NCBI GenBank assembly: GCA_003427395.1
Contig: BFEA01000419.1
Coordinates: 647,165-682,694, forward strand
Length of the DNA stretch: 35,530 nt
DNA from: Chara braunii
Lineage: Eukaryota > Streptophyta > Charophyceae > Charales > Characeae
Direction of reading: 5' to 3'
Positions 1-11,131 of this stretch are shown in pieces (position 1 is the first letter of the stretch; each line of letters opens with the position of its first letter). The position numbers and the translations under genes are program-made. The notes below the pieces were generated by a model. It searched no databases and was not told the DNA's origin. It saw only the letters and a list, made by a program, of their open reading frames with translations.

Positions 1-200
1 CACACACACACACACACAGAGACACAGAGACACAGAGACACAGAGACACAGAGACACAGAGACAGAGAGAGACACAAAGAGACACAGAGAGACACAGAGA
101 CACAGAGAGACACAGAGAAACACAGAGAGACACAGAGAGGCTGGCAGGTAAGCAGGCAGGCAGGCAGGCAGACAGATAGACAACCAGAGAGACAGACATC
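1..200. repeat. CA / GACACAGA microsatellite
   Basis: The window opens inside a CA run that changes to short GACACAGA and GAGACACA units, then AGGCAGGC units to about 175. It is simple sequence with no gene. Confidence 0.9.
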
Positions 201-670
201 AAATTCAAATTAGGAGAAGGAGCATTGGGTGGGAGAATCTGGGGAAAATAAGATTATTACCATTGTTTTCTTGGACATGAACCAGCCAAAAAATAAATTC
301 GGGTTTCTTATCCTTCTTCAACAGATTACTCCAAATGAACTCAGTCAATAAATCACATCAAATTCAGCCCACGTTGCTGAATGGAACCCACATGCGACTG
401 TTAATAAACAGGACTTAAGTTCGAACTCGGCTTTTTTTTTTTTTTTTTTGGGTCCATGTCTCTGTGTCGATCAATATCCTTCGAGAAGTTCCGGGAAAAA
501 AACGCCTACGACGACTTCTCCTGCTTTATCCAGCGTGCCCAAAGAAAAAAAAGAAACCGTTTTCGACTGAATGTGTACGTAACTGTGATCAGATACATTC
601 AGTCAGAAAAGTATGAGCATTCCTGCATGTTTCAACTCGTTGATTCACGACGATACGCCTCTGCCTCTGT
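201..670. other. No recognisable gene
   Basis: This stretch is AT-leaning and unique-looking, with a T run at 431-450. Open frames here are driven by the T/C tract that follows and resemble no family I know. Confidence 0.5.
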
Positions 671-785
671 TTTTTTTTCCTTTTTTTTTCTTTTTTTTCC
701 CTTTTTTTTCCCCTTTTTTTCCTTTTTTTTTCCTTTTTTTTCCCTTTTTTCCCTTTTTTCCCTTTTTTTTTCCCTTTTTTTTTCC
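671..785. repeat. T/C polypyrimidine tract
   Basis: About 115 bases of T runs broken by CC or CCC, so the plus strand is almost purely pyrimidine. It is followed by a G-rich purine block at 786-822. The Phe-rich and Lys-rich open frames across it are artefacts of composition. Confidence 0.9.
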
Positions 786-1080
786 TCGGGGGAGTGGGGG
801 AAGGGGGGGTGGAGGAGGGGAGTGGATATGCTTCTGCATTTCCATTCTGAAGAGAAGGAAAAAGGAAACTGTCCTTCGGGACATCCGTTAAAATTGGAAC
901 GATGCAGAGAAGGGTAGATTACCAAATGGCCCCTGCGCAAGGATGACACACATACATCGACAAATGGTCCAAATATTTCATCCCTTTCTCGGCCCTCTTT
1001 TTTTTTATCATTGTCGGAAAACGGGTCGGCTAAGATCAAGTGTCGTATCTGTTGATTCTGTTCTGATCAGTTTTAAACTT

Positions 1081-1190
1081 TTAAATTTTAATATAATATA
1101 ATATTTTTAATATAATATAATATTTTTAATATAATATAATATTTTTTAATATAATATAATATATAATATTTTTTAATATAATATAATATC
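1081..1190. repeat. AT-rich minisatellite
   Basis: About five copies of a unit of TTTTTAATATAATATAATA type in tandem, pure A/T. It is a likely replication-slippage product, with no coding content. Confidence 0.85.
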
Positions 1191-1199
1191 TGATCGTGG

Positions 1200-1362
1200 T
1201 CCATTGGGCGACACGATATTACTTAATTATTTATTTATTTATTTTTTTCTGGGCTGTGGAGGGGTCACAGCAGGGGTAGGCTTTGCCTACTCGACACCTC
1301 CAGCGCTGCCTTCGTATTGCCCTGCAGCGAAGTGTGGCGCCGCGCCTCCCCCCCATCTGGCG

Positions 1363-1394
<32 letters not shown>

Positions 1395-1639
1395 TTTTTT
1401 TTTTTTGTTTTTGTTTTTTCATCAAGCAGAGTCTGCTATGTTCGTAGGGGAGGGGCCTGAGGGGCACAGGGGATTGGTCCGCTTTATCCCTGGTGCTACC
1501 GGCTGTCCCCTGGCCGGTATCCTGCAGGCTCAAGGGGCCGTAAAAACACGGCTCTGGTATGCTACGGGTTTCCCCGTATGCCTATAGGTAGGAGTAGTGG
1601 TAAGTAGGTAGTGTGAGGAAAAATTGAGAGAAGAGTATA

Positions 1640-1670
<31 letters not shown>
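1200..1670. mobile_element. Retroposed fragments with opposed A/T tails
   Basis: An A run starting near 1361 meets a T-rich run at about 1391-1420, so an A-tailed piece ends against the T tail of an oppositely oriented piece. A second A run sits at 1642-1670. The intervening GC-rich sequence (1250-1360, 1421-1640) has no recognisable protein. I infer nested, truncated retroposon 3' ends. The parent family is unknown. Confidence 0.45.
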
Positions 1671-1673
<3 letters not shown>

Positions 1674-1734
1674 GTGATGCGAGGAGGCAGCAATTTATAA
1701 AATTGAAGAGTGTCAAAGTGGGAAAGCAGACCCA

Positions 1735-1810
1735 AGAGCCTAACTCAGTGGGTACACCATTCAACTGGCACGTCGCACGATGGTCTAGCGCTGCGGCTCG
1801 AAACCATCGG
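1735..1810 (+). mobile_element. tRNA-like SINE head (possible)
   Basis: TAACTCAGTGGG at 1741 resembles a pol III A box, and GGCTCGAAACC at 1795 resembles a B box. The spacing of 54 bases is normal for tRNA-derived promoters. The A-box flank matches the head of the SINEs at 17.9, 18.1 and 33.8 kb, but the sequence after the B box does not match their bodies. It may be a second SINE family sharing a head. Confidence 0.35.
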
Positions 1811-2091
1811 TGAGAGTGTTAACCTGAGGTCACCAAGCCCAGGGTGCCCTTTCACACGCGACGGCCATCGCTGCGCTTCGCAGTGGTGGAGTCTGTCTGG
1901 CGCCTTCTCTTTGAGCGTTGGGGCCAGGGGCGGCGTGCCTAAACACGCTATTTACAACCTGATCATCGCGTCCTTGGCGACGCGTTTGATCTCCAGGTGT
2001 GGCGCCGTAAGCAACATCGGCTACATCTCGATTTGGTTGGAAACACTTCTGTTGACTTTCTCTTCTATCTTTGATAGCCAACATAGGATGG

Positions 2092-2790
2092 GAGGAAAAC
2101 GATCAGTATTCGAATCGTTTTGTGGCTTCGCTAGCGACTCTGCTGTTGTGACATTTTATGTTCTGATCACGTCAGTATTCCACGTAGCCATACCTTCGTA
2201 AAGATCTCGTTCTTTGGAGAGGAAGCTTAGGTCGGGACGTTGTTTGAATTGTTTGCGGCTTCATTAGCAACTTTGCTGCGCCGACATTCTGCCACGTCAG
2301 CATTCCACGTAGCCATGCATTCGTAGAGATTTGGTCTCATCATGTCAGCAATCGACATAGCCTTACATTCGTTGAGATCTCGTTCTTTGGAGAAGGATGC
2401 TTTGGTTGGATGCTGGATTGGGCGGAAGAACCGTGGACTGATCTATAATTAATGGCGGATGGGTCGGGCCGTTGGATGGATCGGGATGTTTGATGCGTTG
2501 GGACCTCTGCTCCTCCTTTTCACGTCGCTCGCTGGTGAGAATAACTGAAAGGTTAACTGTTCGCTTTGCAGAAGTCAAAGGGCTAAAGTTTGCTGATAAG
2601 TGGCCGGAAATCTGCGCCTCGTCTCAAGGGGGGCTGTGCGCGACCGACCATATTGCCGGATTAGTACTGGAGGGGAGGGAAACGCTCAGTATTCGATTTG
2701 TTTTGCGGCTTTGCTAGTGTCTTTGCTGCGGCGACATTTTTTGGTGTCACCACGTCAGCATTCGACGTACCCATACGGTTTGCGTTCCTG
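2092..2790 (+). repeat. Degenerate tandem monomers, putative LINE 5' UTR
   Basis: A unit of roughly 120 bp recurs at 2092-2222, 2223-2340 (with an extra half-unit at 2341-2400) and 2671-2790. Shared blocks are CAGTATTCGA, TTTTGTGGCTT, CACGTCAGCATTCCACGTAG and AGATCTCGTTCTTTGGAGA. The array lies just upstream of the LINE ORF1 in the same orientation. Some L1 elements, such as mouse L1, carry promoter monomers in this position, so I infer a 5' UTR promoter array. The left limit of the LINE is not otherwise defined. Confidence 0.55.
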
Positions 2791-3153
2791 ATGCCGATTT
2801 CCCTTTTTCTCTCCCGTAGTAGTGAAGTCTCACACTCTTGGAATTTATTTCTCTCTCGCATAAATGAATTCAACTTGTTTTTCTTTTCAACTTCATTCTT
2901 TTTAATATACAATTTCTTTCTTTCGCTTAGTATGCATTTGTGAGTTTATTGGTATATAGTTTAGGAGAACAATACCCTTGTCTCTTTTTCTCATACATAA
3001 TGCCATTAGGGCTGCATCTTTGTGGTTGATTCTTTTTGTAGACTGGCCTGTCTTCAATTCTGTTTTCTTTTTTAGGTTACATAAACGTCGATATCTGGGT
3101 GTGTTGGCGCTTATCTTTCTCTGTTCTCATCTTTGACTTCCAGTGTCACAAAA

Positions 3154-4523
3154 ATGGCATCAGAAGCTGTTCATTCCCATACCCTCTCCCCTGCAGAAGA
3201 AAGAGGAATAAAAGAAATGGTTTCCAATTGCTTCTTAACTGGGGAGGAGAACCCAGCTCTTGCGAAGAAGTATACTTGTTCGTCAATTAATTCAGTCACC
3301 AAATCCCTCGACATTGATCTTGATCCACGGTATGAGAAGATCCAAATTGATTATTTGAAGAAACAAGGAGTCATGGTTCTTTTTGTTGAGTGTGGTTCAG
3401 ATATGACATTTCAAGAAAAGGAAGACTGGGTGCGCAGAGCTGAGGCCAAATGGGATGAATCTCTCACTTCGCGTCAACATGGTCGCATTCGACCAGAAGG
3501 AGCATCAGTAGTCTCCTATTTTGCTCCGACTGAACGTTCGAGAAACTGGCTTGTTAATGACTTGGGAGAAGGACGGATTAGGTGGCATGGGGGAGAGTAT
3601 AAAGTTAGGTTTCGACCTTGGTTGACTCCGACAGAACTCCAAAAGGACAGACAGGCGTCGCAGGAGGGGAGGTTCTGGATAAGGGTTCTCAAGATACCTT
3701 ACATGGCCCTCTCCTCTCTGCAAGCAGCGATTGAATCCCATTATGGCCGTGTAATTCGTGCTCAATCACTGGAAAAGAGGAAAAACAAGCCTCGGCTGGT
3801 CAATCAGCGTGCTCCTCTAGGGGAGATGGACAGTCGGGTGGGAGTGGGGGTGGCTCTGTGGGGGGGACAATGCATCATCAACATGATGATGGGGGAGATC
3901 AGCCGGGGAGGTCACAGTTCAATGACGATGATGGTACCACTCAACCGGTTGTTGGAGCATGGGGAGATGTCAACGATGGCTCACCTCCTGGAATGCCTGT
4001 GGGCTCTCGCCTCGTTGATCAGGAAAAATTGAAGACGCCTCCTTTTCTTGTTATTCCTTTAATTTTGGCTTGGAACGGAGAGTTGAGACTACTGACAGCC
4101 ATGCAAGAGGACAATGTTCTCTATATTCCTCACGTGCCCTGTCACACAGAGCCATCTTTTTCGGATATCCTTTATGAAATACAAAAATGGATGGGTTCTG
4201 GTTATCGATTGAGGAAATGGCCGCGAGTGTAATGGCTCAAGATAACAAAAATACTTCCGACAGGGGAAGAAATCTCTGTGATTTTTCCTCTTTCTGGAGG
4301 CACGTCATCTCGATAGTGCACAGGAAGTGGCCAACCTGCCTCGGGCCAGGTGGATTGCATGGCGTCTCTTTGCTGATTCAAAAGGGCCAATGACTACTTC
4401 CACTCAGATTGGGGGAGTGTGGACAGCGAATCTGCTGCATGAATTGAACGCCATAATGCCTTCACAGTACAAAATTTTTGAACCTGGCTTTGCTGGTCTC
4501 ATGATGCAACAGTGGGAGGACTA
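3154..4523 (+). pseudogene. LINE ORF1 (nucleic-acid-binding protein), frameshifted
   Basis: ATG at 3154, in the context AAAAATGG, opens a frame running to 4032. The middle part, near residue 155, reads GEYKVRFRPWLTP and then FWIRVLKIPYMALSSLQAAI. This resembles the DUF4283-type region of plant LINE ORF1 proteins, which coat the element RNA. After about 3840 the sense moves to other frames: 3858-4232 is rich in Gly, Asp and His, and 4327-4524 ends in MMQQWED. That implies at least two indels. No CCHC knuckle is visible in the surviving frames. ORF2 begins about 100 bases after the last stop. The family assignment rests on position and partial motif likeness. Confidence 0.65.
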
Positions 4524-4622
4524 ATCAACAGTTTCTAATGTCTTTTAGTATTATTTTTATTTTTTTCTTTATTTCATTTTGTTTTACTGTTTCTTTTTCC
4601 TTCCCTCCTCTGATGTTGGGAG

Positions 4623-7600
4623 ATGGACAAAATTAAAATCCTGTCCTGGAATGTACGGGGATTAGGTTCCAGACAAGTAGCACATAAGCGATCTCTCATC
4701 AAAACTGTGGCTCGTAATTATGGAGCGGTCATTGTCTGTTTAAAGGAAACTAAATTGGTTGGGCTTTGTCTACCGGAACGCGTGGCGGTGTAGCTATCCT
4801 TTTTTCTCCTAATCTCCCCTTTGTGCTTAAAGACTATTTTTGGGATGATGAAGGAAAATGGATTTGGGTTGCTTTCGAATTGGATGGACAGTTATGGGGT
4901 ATTTATAACATATATGCCCCTGTTGAGCCACGACAGAGGTCGAAATTTTTTATTTTTTTGCCAACTACAGTTCCTTCTTTAGATCGACTTATTCTTATAG
5001 GAGATTGGAACACAGTTTTGCACCCTTACACTGATTCTACAACGCCACAATCGCCCTCGTCTGCAGCACTGAAATTGACTGCAACTCTTGCTCGGCATGG
5101 TTGGACTGATGCTTTTCGCCATATTAACCCTTATGACTCATCATATACATGGATTGGCACATCTTTGACTAATACGCAGCGTTTGCCTCGTAGTCGGCTA
5201 GATATCTGTTTTCTCACAGCCCACTTACTGCTTTTACTTCAGCAAGTGGAGGTTATCCCCACCCCTGGTTCGAACCATCTCCCTTTGCTGGTCACACTAA
5301 AACGTGGATTGCACATATGTCGCTACAGAGATCTTTGCAGATTTCCGGTATGGCTCACGCAAGACAAACAATTCTTCAAGAAACTTGGAAATTTGACATT
5401 TCGACAATGCCACCTCACTTCTCAAAGTCTAAAAGCATATCTGTTGCTTTTGAATCTTTGATTCGCCTCAGTCGCACAAAATTAGTGGAACATCGTCGCC
5501 TCCGCCGAGTCAAATTTAACACACAGTCATTTCAAGACACCTACACGTCGCTCTTCTTGATCTGTATCATGCTGATGTAGCATCTTCCTTGCACCATCAT
5601 ATAACTGAACATCAACGTTCAGTTATACGTATGGAACGCAAATGGATGTTTTCAGGTGATAAGATGACTAAAACCCACTTTACCCGGGGAAGATCTCCCC
5701 ATACGGACACTATGATTCTAGAGTTACAACACCCTTTTCAACATACTCAACCCAACGCTCATACAACAGAACAAATACTACAGTACACTATGGCATTTTA
5801 CACATACCTTTTTACTACTAAAATTCGGGACATTGACATGGAAGCACATTGTCAAACACAAATTTGGCCTGCTTTGCCTCATGGCCTCACACATCAACAA
5901 AATGAACAGCTTGATATAGCTTTTACTTCCTTGGAAGTGATGCGATCTATCCACCAATTGCCATTGGGCAAAGCCCCAGGTATTGACGATATTCCAACAG
6001 AAATCATCCGCAAGTGTTCATCAACGATCGCTCCGTCAATCCTTCATCTCGTCAATGCGTTGATTGAAGGTGAAGTTATGCCTCGAATTCATGTTCAAGG
6101 TGTACTCACCCCCATTCATAAGAAAGGAGATAAGACGCAAAACCGTAATAAAAGACCCATAACTCTTACCACCACCCTTTATAAGGTGATATCTAGAATG
6201 TTAGCAAATCGGATTCAAATTTTTCTGCCCAATTTGATTCATCAAGATCAGACTGGTTTTCTCCAAAACCGCCAAATTTTAGACACAGTTATGGCTGTTT
6301 GTCAAGGGATGGAGTACATCAACCGGACTGAGCAACCGGTGGGAGTCCTTCTTCTTGACTTCGAAAAAGCCTACGATCTTGTTAATTGGGAATTTCTTTT
6401 TTTGCTTCTCCAAAGATTGAACTTCGGCCCCAAGTTTGTGACTGCAATATGGGCCCTATTCACTGGTGCTACTACACGTTTGCTAGTTAATGGGAAACTG
6501 CCAGAACCCATCTCTCTCACCCGATCTGTGAGACAAGGGTGTACTTTAGCACCTTATCTGTACATACTGTATATTGAAGCTTTGCATGCAATGATACGAG
6601 TTAATTCCCAGATTGTTAGATTGCGCTTTCCTCCACACTGTGAGGCCAAGGGACAGGCCTTTGTTGATGACACATCGCAGTTTATTTTACTTGATGATGG
6701 AGCTTTTGATGCTTTAAAGCAGACTATTGGATTTTTCTCTTGCGTCTCAGAGGCCAAAATAAATTGGCAAAAAACAATGTTGATGATTCCTTTGCATTGC
6801 CCTCCACCATACCACTGGGGAATTCCAATCAAGACTGCTCAGGACGTTCAAAGACTGCTTGGGTACCAAATCAACTTCCAGGGTGACATTGGTCATACCT
6901 CTCTGCAGATAGTTGAAAGAATCAACTTAGTAATATCTTCGTGGGCAAAGGCTAAAGGCGCTGGCCTTTATGGCCGAGTGCTCACTGTTAACAATGCTGT
7001 TTTCGCTAAAATTTGGTATGAGCACTCAATAACAGCCCTGTCACCATCTGTTTACACTCATATTAAGCGTGCTGCAGCTAATTACATATGGAAGGAAAAA
7101 ACTAATGAGCCGGCTTTTATTTCTAAAGTAGCTTGGAATAAAATCATTCAGAAAAAGAACAATGGTGGACTGGGCGTGCTGGATCCACAATTGCAGATCA
7201 CCGCTCTGTTGACCAAATGGGTGCCTAGGTTCATTTTTGCAGATGACTCAGCAACTTGGAAATCTCTTGCCAAATGTCTGTTGTCTTTTGATTTAGAATT
7301 ACAGATTGACCCTGACATTGTTTACCTAGCCTTTTTCTTGCCCGAATACTGCCGCAAATCGGCTCTTTCCCCGATTTGGAAATCTATATTGTCAGCTTGG
7401 AAGCAAATCCTCCCTCAGCGACTTACCGCCATGTTGCAGCGGGACAGACTACTGTCTCAATCAATATTTGGTAATCCCTGTATTTTGACTCCAAATGGCC
7501 AACCTTTTCCTGTGCTGGGCACAGGCTCCTTCGGAAGGAGTTGGATGTGTCGTGGTGAAGCCACTCTGGCCAATCTTTGGGATTTCACCTCCAATACTTG

Positions 7601-8771
7601 GAAGCAAGAGTTGCAAATGGGAGATTCATTGGGTGGACTTCGAAATTGGCGTCAGAATCTTCAAGCTGTGCTTAATGCCATCCCTGCAGAATGGACATAT
7701 ATCATTTCTCAGCACCGTTACTTGCCAGGCTCCTGGTTTTGTGAGACAGCTACACAGACTCCTCACAAGCTGTGGTGATTGGAACATTAAATAACAGACA
7801 CAGAGTGAGAAATGACTGCCTGGATAGCGACAGATGGATATGCTGGTCTGGGAACCCCACTGACCAGAAATACTTCGACTTCTGTTGTTTCTAGTCTCCT
7901 TCATTTGTCGCCAGTCTATGTTTTGGAACAATCCAAAGGCCTTAATATCTCTTATCTTCCTTACAGAATATCTACTGCTTCCTGTGATCTTCGTCTTGAT
8001 CCGCGGGATTGGTGTTGGGAAGATCCCAGAAAACCTGGCTGCTCTGTTGCTCTCACACAGCATTCTGTTAGGCATGCATATCTCTTGCTTTTACCTGACG
8101 TGGATATTGATTGGAGTGTGGTCACCAAATGGAGAAGTCTTGGTTATACCATTCAACCACATCGCCTATCGCCTTTTTTGCGCCTTCTACAGGCTCTACG
8201 AGTGGCGAAACATGCAGGTCTGTTATGGCTGATTCTGCACAATGCGGTACCTACTGCTGCATTTCTTTTCCACCGACGACGCCAAGGCTCGCCTTTTTGT
8301 GCAGCCTGCTCAATCCCCCACTTGGTTGAAGATCAACATCATCTTTGGATCACTTGCAAGAACGCTAGATCTGTTTGGGCACACCTCCTGCATCAACCCC
8401 CTCTGCCCCTTGAATGGGGAGACTTGTGGGCGGAGGACTCAATCTTGCTTGGTACGGTTTCTCTTCACCTCTCCAAACCCCGAGCTTATGTTTATGAGTC
8501 ATTCAGAGCAACTGTTCTATGGCATTCATGGCGACAACGGAATGATGTGGTACTATCTCATGACACTTCGGCTTCTCAACAGGTGATTTTTCGTATTAAA
8601 AAAGATTTGAGACACATCATCTACCTTGACTGGTCTCAGAAAATTGCAAAATCCTCAAATTTGCGAGTTGGGGTTCACTGGTTTCGTCAACATTGGGCTT
8701 CCTGCCCTTCCCTTGTTACCATTGATGCTTGTTTAGGTGATTTTACTTTTGGGCCTTTCTTGCAGTCTTAG
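4623..8771 (+). pseudogene. LINE ORF2: APE endonuclease / reverse transcriptase / zf-RVT, broken
   Basis: ORF2 nicks the target and copies element RNA by target-primed reverse transcription. It starts at ATG 4623 with ILSWNVRGLGS (endonuclease motif), followed by LKETK. Near 4755 the frame shifts and about 20 expected residues are missing before STGTRGGVAIL. Endonuclease motifs follow: NIYAPV, GDWNTV, SRLDICF and GSNHLPLL. The usual SDH triad is SNH here, so a catalytic Asp is lost. Further frame changes lie near 5330-5360 and 5545. The long frame at 5556-7775 carries the reverse transcriptase: LGKAPGIDDIP, LLLDFEKAYDLVNW, RQGCTLAPYLY, and AFVDDT at about 6657. Three stops sit between 7776 and 7811. 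The same frame then holds FCAACSIPHLVEDQHHLW, a zf-RVT zinc motif. I see no RNase H domain. Confidence 0.9.
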
Positions 8772-9245
8772 AAAAAATGTCCTTTCATGCTTGGTTTCAG
8801 ACGATTTCAGTCTTTCATTCTTTTAGGCGGTCTTTTGTAATGGTGTCACTGTTTTGTAGTATCATTGCTTTTTTACCAAATAGGTTTCTTGAATACGTAA
8901 GTATACAATTGTTTATTGAGTCGGTCACTTTGTAGTTTTTTGGCTTTGTCTTTGGTTAATACAGGAAAGAGGCTCCACATTATATACTACGATTGGTGAC
9001 CTTACAGCTAGTCTTTTGTAGTTTCATGGATTTCTCACCAAATACGTTTCTTCATTAAGTCAGTTCAGAATTGTTTACTGAGTCGGCCACTTAGTGATAT
9101 TTTGACTTTGTCTTTGGTTAATACAGGGGAGGGGCTCCACCTCACAGAGTAGGTTTGGAGACCATGCAGCCCCTGCATATGGTTCCTAGCTGACATATTT
9201 ATCCTGCCTTGGGCACTGGGCCCTCAATTGAAAAAGGATTTATTG

Positions 9246-9277
<32 letters not shown>

Positions 9278-9278
9278 C
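8772..9278 (+). other. LINE 3' UTR with internal tandem duplication and poly(A)
   Basis: After the ORF2 stop, two diverged copies of a roughly 150-180 bp unit lie at 8832-8986 and 9014-9150. Both contain TCTTTTGTA, ACCAAATA, GAGTCGG, CTTTGTCTTTGGTTAATACA and GGCTCCAC. The UTR ends in 28 A residues at 9251-9278. Confidence 0.7.
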
Positions 9279-9420
9279 TGTTGAAATACAGACCCGTGTT
9301 CGAACCTAGATGATGGAACTTGATGAGTAAAACCAAATATTTCTGAATTGTCTGGGGCCGGTCAGCTCAATGATGATATCTCAAGACCGTCGCCCTTTCA
9401 AAAAAAAAAAAAAAAAAAAA
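9279..9420 (+). mobile_element. SINE body lacking its tRNA head
   Basis: CTGTTGAAATACAGACCCG opens a segment that matches the reverse complement of the SINE at 33669-33810 through to GATGATATCTCAAG, then ends with CGCCCTTTC and 21 A residues (9400-9420). The A-box part is missing, and the copy begins exactly where the LINE poly(A) ends. TGTTCGAACC near 9298 is a good B box. Confidence 0.75.
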
Positions 9421-9717
9421 GGTGGGAAAGCAGTTGCAGCAGAGTGCCTCAGGGAAATTCAATTTGTTGACAGCTGTTGGGCCATAATCACACTAGCACT
9501 TTCCTGGATGTATCCACATGCAATTACGGCTAGAGCTGGATGCATCTGACTGTAATCAGATGACCAGAGCAAATTTGATAATATATATATATAATATATA
9601 TACTGTCACAAGATATAGATCTATATATATCGTCATATGTAATTAAAAAGAAACGAAAAAAACAAATGTTTGTGCAGTGATCACAACCAGATAGCCTCCG
9701 CCCAAGAGCCATAAAAG
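9421..9717. other. Intergenic/intronic; dispersed repeat and AT run
   Basis: The segment 9495-9570 (ACTTTCCTGGATGTAT and, further on, GCATCTGACTGTAAT) is related to 27608-27690. An ATATAT run lies at 9579-9635. No coding exon is seen. If the transporter model is right, this is its first intron. Confidence 0.5.
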
Positions 9718-9723
9718 ACTCAC
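9718..9723 (-). promoter_or_regulatory. 5' splice site GTGAGT
   Basis: On the minus strand the exon ends GTC CAG and is followed by GTGAGT, a near-consensus donor in phase 0. The family sequence similarity stops here: the next codons read VSLLWLL instead of the expected SSFFWGY-type continuation. Confidence 0.75.
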
Positions 9724-10420
9724 CTGGACTATGCCAACGACTGTCTCGCCCCAGCCCTTCGCGGCGCCAAGGGGCACAATAGCTATGGACATGATGACTC
9801 GATCTGCGCTGCAAAGAATGAGCGCCATAGCCAAGAGAAGCATGACCTGAAGCCGACGGGAGAAGAAGAGTGGATATTGCGACCGTCCAACTGCCAGCGT
9901 TCGTGCTCCAGAACGCCAAATTGCATTGCCTACCACCTTCTCCTCCTCCTCCTCCTCCTCCTTCTCCTCCTCCTCCTCCTCCTCCTGTTTCTTCTCCTTC
10001 TCAGCCGGGAGCTCTGTCCCGACCAGACTCGACGGATCTAAGCCCTCCTCGTTAGCATCTGCGGCGGCGGCGGCGGTGAATGGCCTTGAGGTCGCCGAGC
10101 AACGGGCGACCGGTACGCCGTCGCTGCCGGCGGCGGTAAAGGCGCGGACGACCCCAGTCCTCCTCCTGATGATGACGGTGGCGGCGGTCCCAAATTTTGT
10201 GGTAGTGGTATTATGCGATCCCGCATTTTTGTTGACGTCAAAGAACCGGCCGCGATCCCAATCGGAGAAGAAAGCCCGGTGGCGCTCTCCAGACGGCCGC
10301 GGCGGCATAATGCCTCCTGAGCCCATGCCACGTATGACACCGCCGTCGAGCTCCCGGCTCGACGAACATTGTCCCGACCAGGTTCGCGAGGACGTTGAGC
10401 AGCTGAAGTTATTATTATTA

Positions 10421-10460
<40 letters not shown>

Positions 10461-10932
10461 GACTGAGAAGGAGACGTTCATAGCCGCCATCACGCTCTTT
10501 CTGTCGATACGACCAGGCTTCCCTCGTGCGGCATGACCAGACGGCTGTGGCGCTCTGCTTTCGCGCCTGATCCTTTCCTAGTCCAATCAACGGCTGACCA
10601 ATCAACGACAACGGCCGAGGATGAGGAGATGACGTGTCAATACACCGTAGTGCGTTGGAGTTGGGAGCGAATGAGAGCCGCCGCCGCCGCCGTCGAAGGG
10701 CAAGGGGAAGACGATGCGCGGAATGAATGGGAGTGGTTCTCCGTGGCGCGAAGGACCGCTGCAACGACTGACGAAGAAGACCGGTCGTTCCAGGCAATGG
10801 CACATGCAATTGATGTGCCACGACCGGTTGCACGGCATTCAGATCCGTCAGCCTAATCACCCTCCTCTTGGGCAAGCGCTTGCAGCAAGACACGTGGCAG
10901 CTCCGACCGGACAACACACAGGAGGACTGCAT
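9724..10932 (-). CDS. PHT4/ANTR-like anion (phosphate) transporter, first coding exon
   Basis: The end of this exon (residues 359-403 from the ATG at 10932) reads RRLQVMLLLAMALILC, SADRVIMSIAIVPL, then GWGETVVGIVQ. This is membrane helix 1 and the DRVxMSIAI signature of the SLC17-related PHT4/ANTR major-facilitator family, which moves phosphate or organic anions across plastid or other membranes. The 350 residues before it are Ser/Arg-rich at the start (MQSSCVLSGRSCHVSC), as in a plastid transit peptide. They include an Asn run from an ATT/AAT microsatellite (10408-10458) and a Glu/Lys run (9938-9985). This N-terminus is much longer than usual for the family, so an internal Met or an unrecognised intron is possible. 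ATG 10932 is the first after an upstream in-frame stop at 10963-10965. Exons 2 onward are not found in the remaining 9.7 kb to the left, so the gene is partial here. Confidence 0.7.
10408..10458. repeat. ATT trinucleotide microsatellite inside the exon
   Basis: About 17 ATT units with one interruption. On the minus strand they read as a run of Asn codons in the transporter N-terminus. A length change by whole units would keep the frame. Confidence 0.9.
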
Positions 10933-10965
10933 CGTTACCTGCACGTGGACGTCGACTACGATTCA

Positions 10966-11028
10966 TTCCACGCCCCCCACCCCGCTATTTACTGTAACAT
11001 CGAGGGAAATGTCATTATTCTCTCTCAC
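10966..11028. other. Putative 5' flank of the transporter gene
   Basis: Unique sequence upstream of the minus-strand ATG. I see no clear TATA box. It runs into the CAAT repeat. Confidence 0.3.
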
Positions 11029-11076
11029 CAATCAATCAACCAATCAACCAACCAACCAACCAACCAATCAATCAAT

Positions 11077-11122
<46 letters not shown>

Positions 11123-11131
11123 ATCAATCAA
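11029..11131. repeat. CAAT/CAAC tetranucleotide microsatellite
   Basis: Roughly 25 units of CAAT with interspersed CAAC in the first half and nearly pure CAAT in the second. Gln/Ser/Ile/Asn-rich open frames across it are artefacts. Confidence 0.95.

Larger units (their letters stand above)
2092..9278 (+). mobile_element. L1-type non-LTR retrotransposon (LINE), decayed
   Basis: In order: tandem 5' monomers, ORF1 (3154-4523), ORF2 with endonuclease, reverse transcriptase and zf-RVT domains (4623-8771), a 3' UTR and a 28-base poly(A) tail (9251-9278). This is the architecture of plant L1 elements. Both reading frames carry frameshifts or stops, so the copy is dead. It lies in the opposite orientation to the transporter exon at 9.7-10.9 kb, and to its left, where that gene's intron should be. 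I found no convincing target-site duplication, partly because the 5' boundary is uncertain and a headless SINE abuts the tail. Confidence 0.85.

Noticed and set aside
456-1039. Open frames of 79-153 residues on both strands
   Set aside because: They are Phe-rich or Lys-rich readings of the T/C tract; composition explains them.
9926-10483. 185-residue plus-strand frame opposite the transporter exon
   Set aside because: Its Ser and Leu runs are the complement of the exon's microsatellites. The minus strand carries the recognisable helix.
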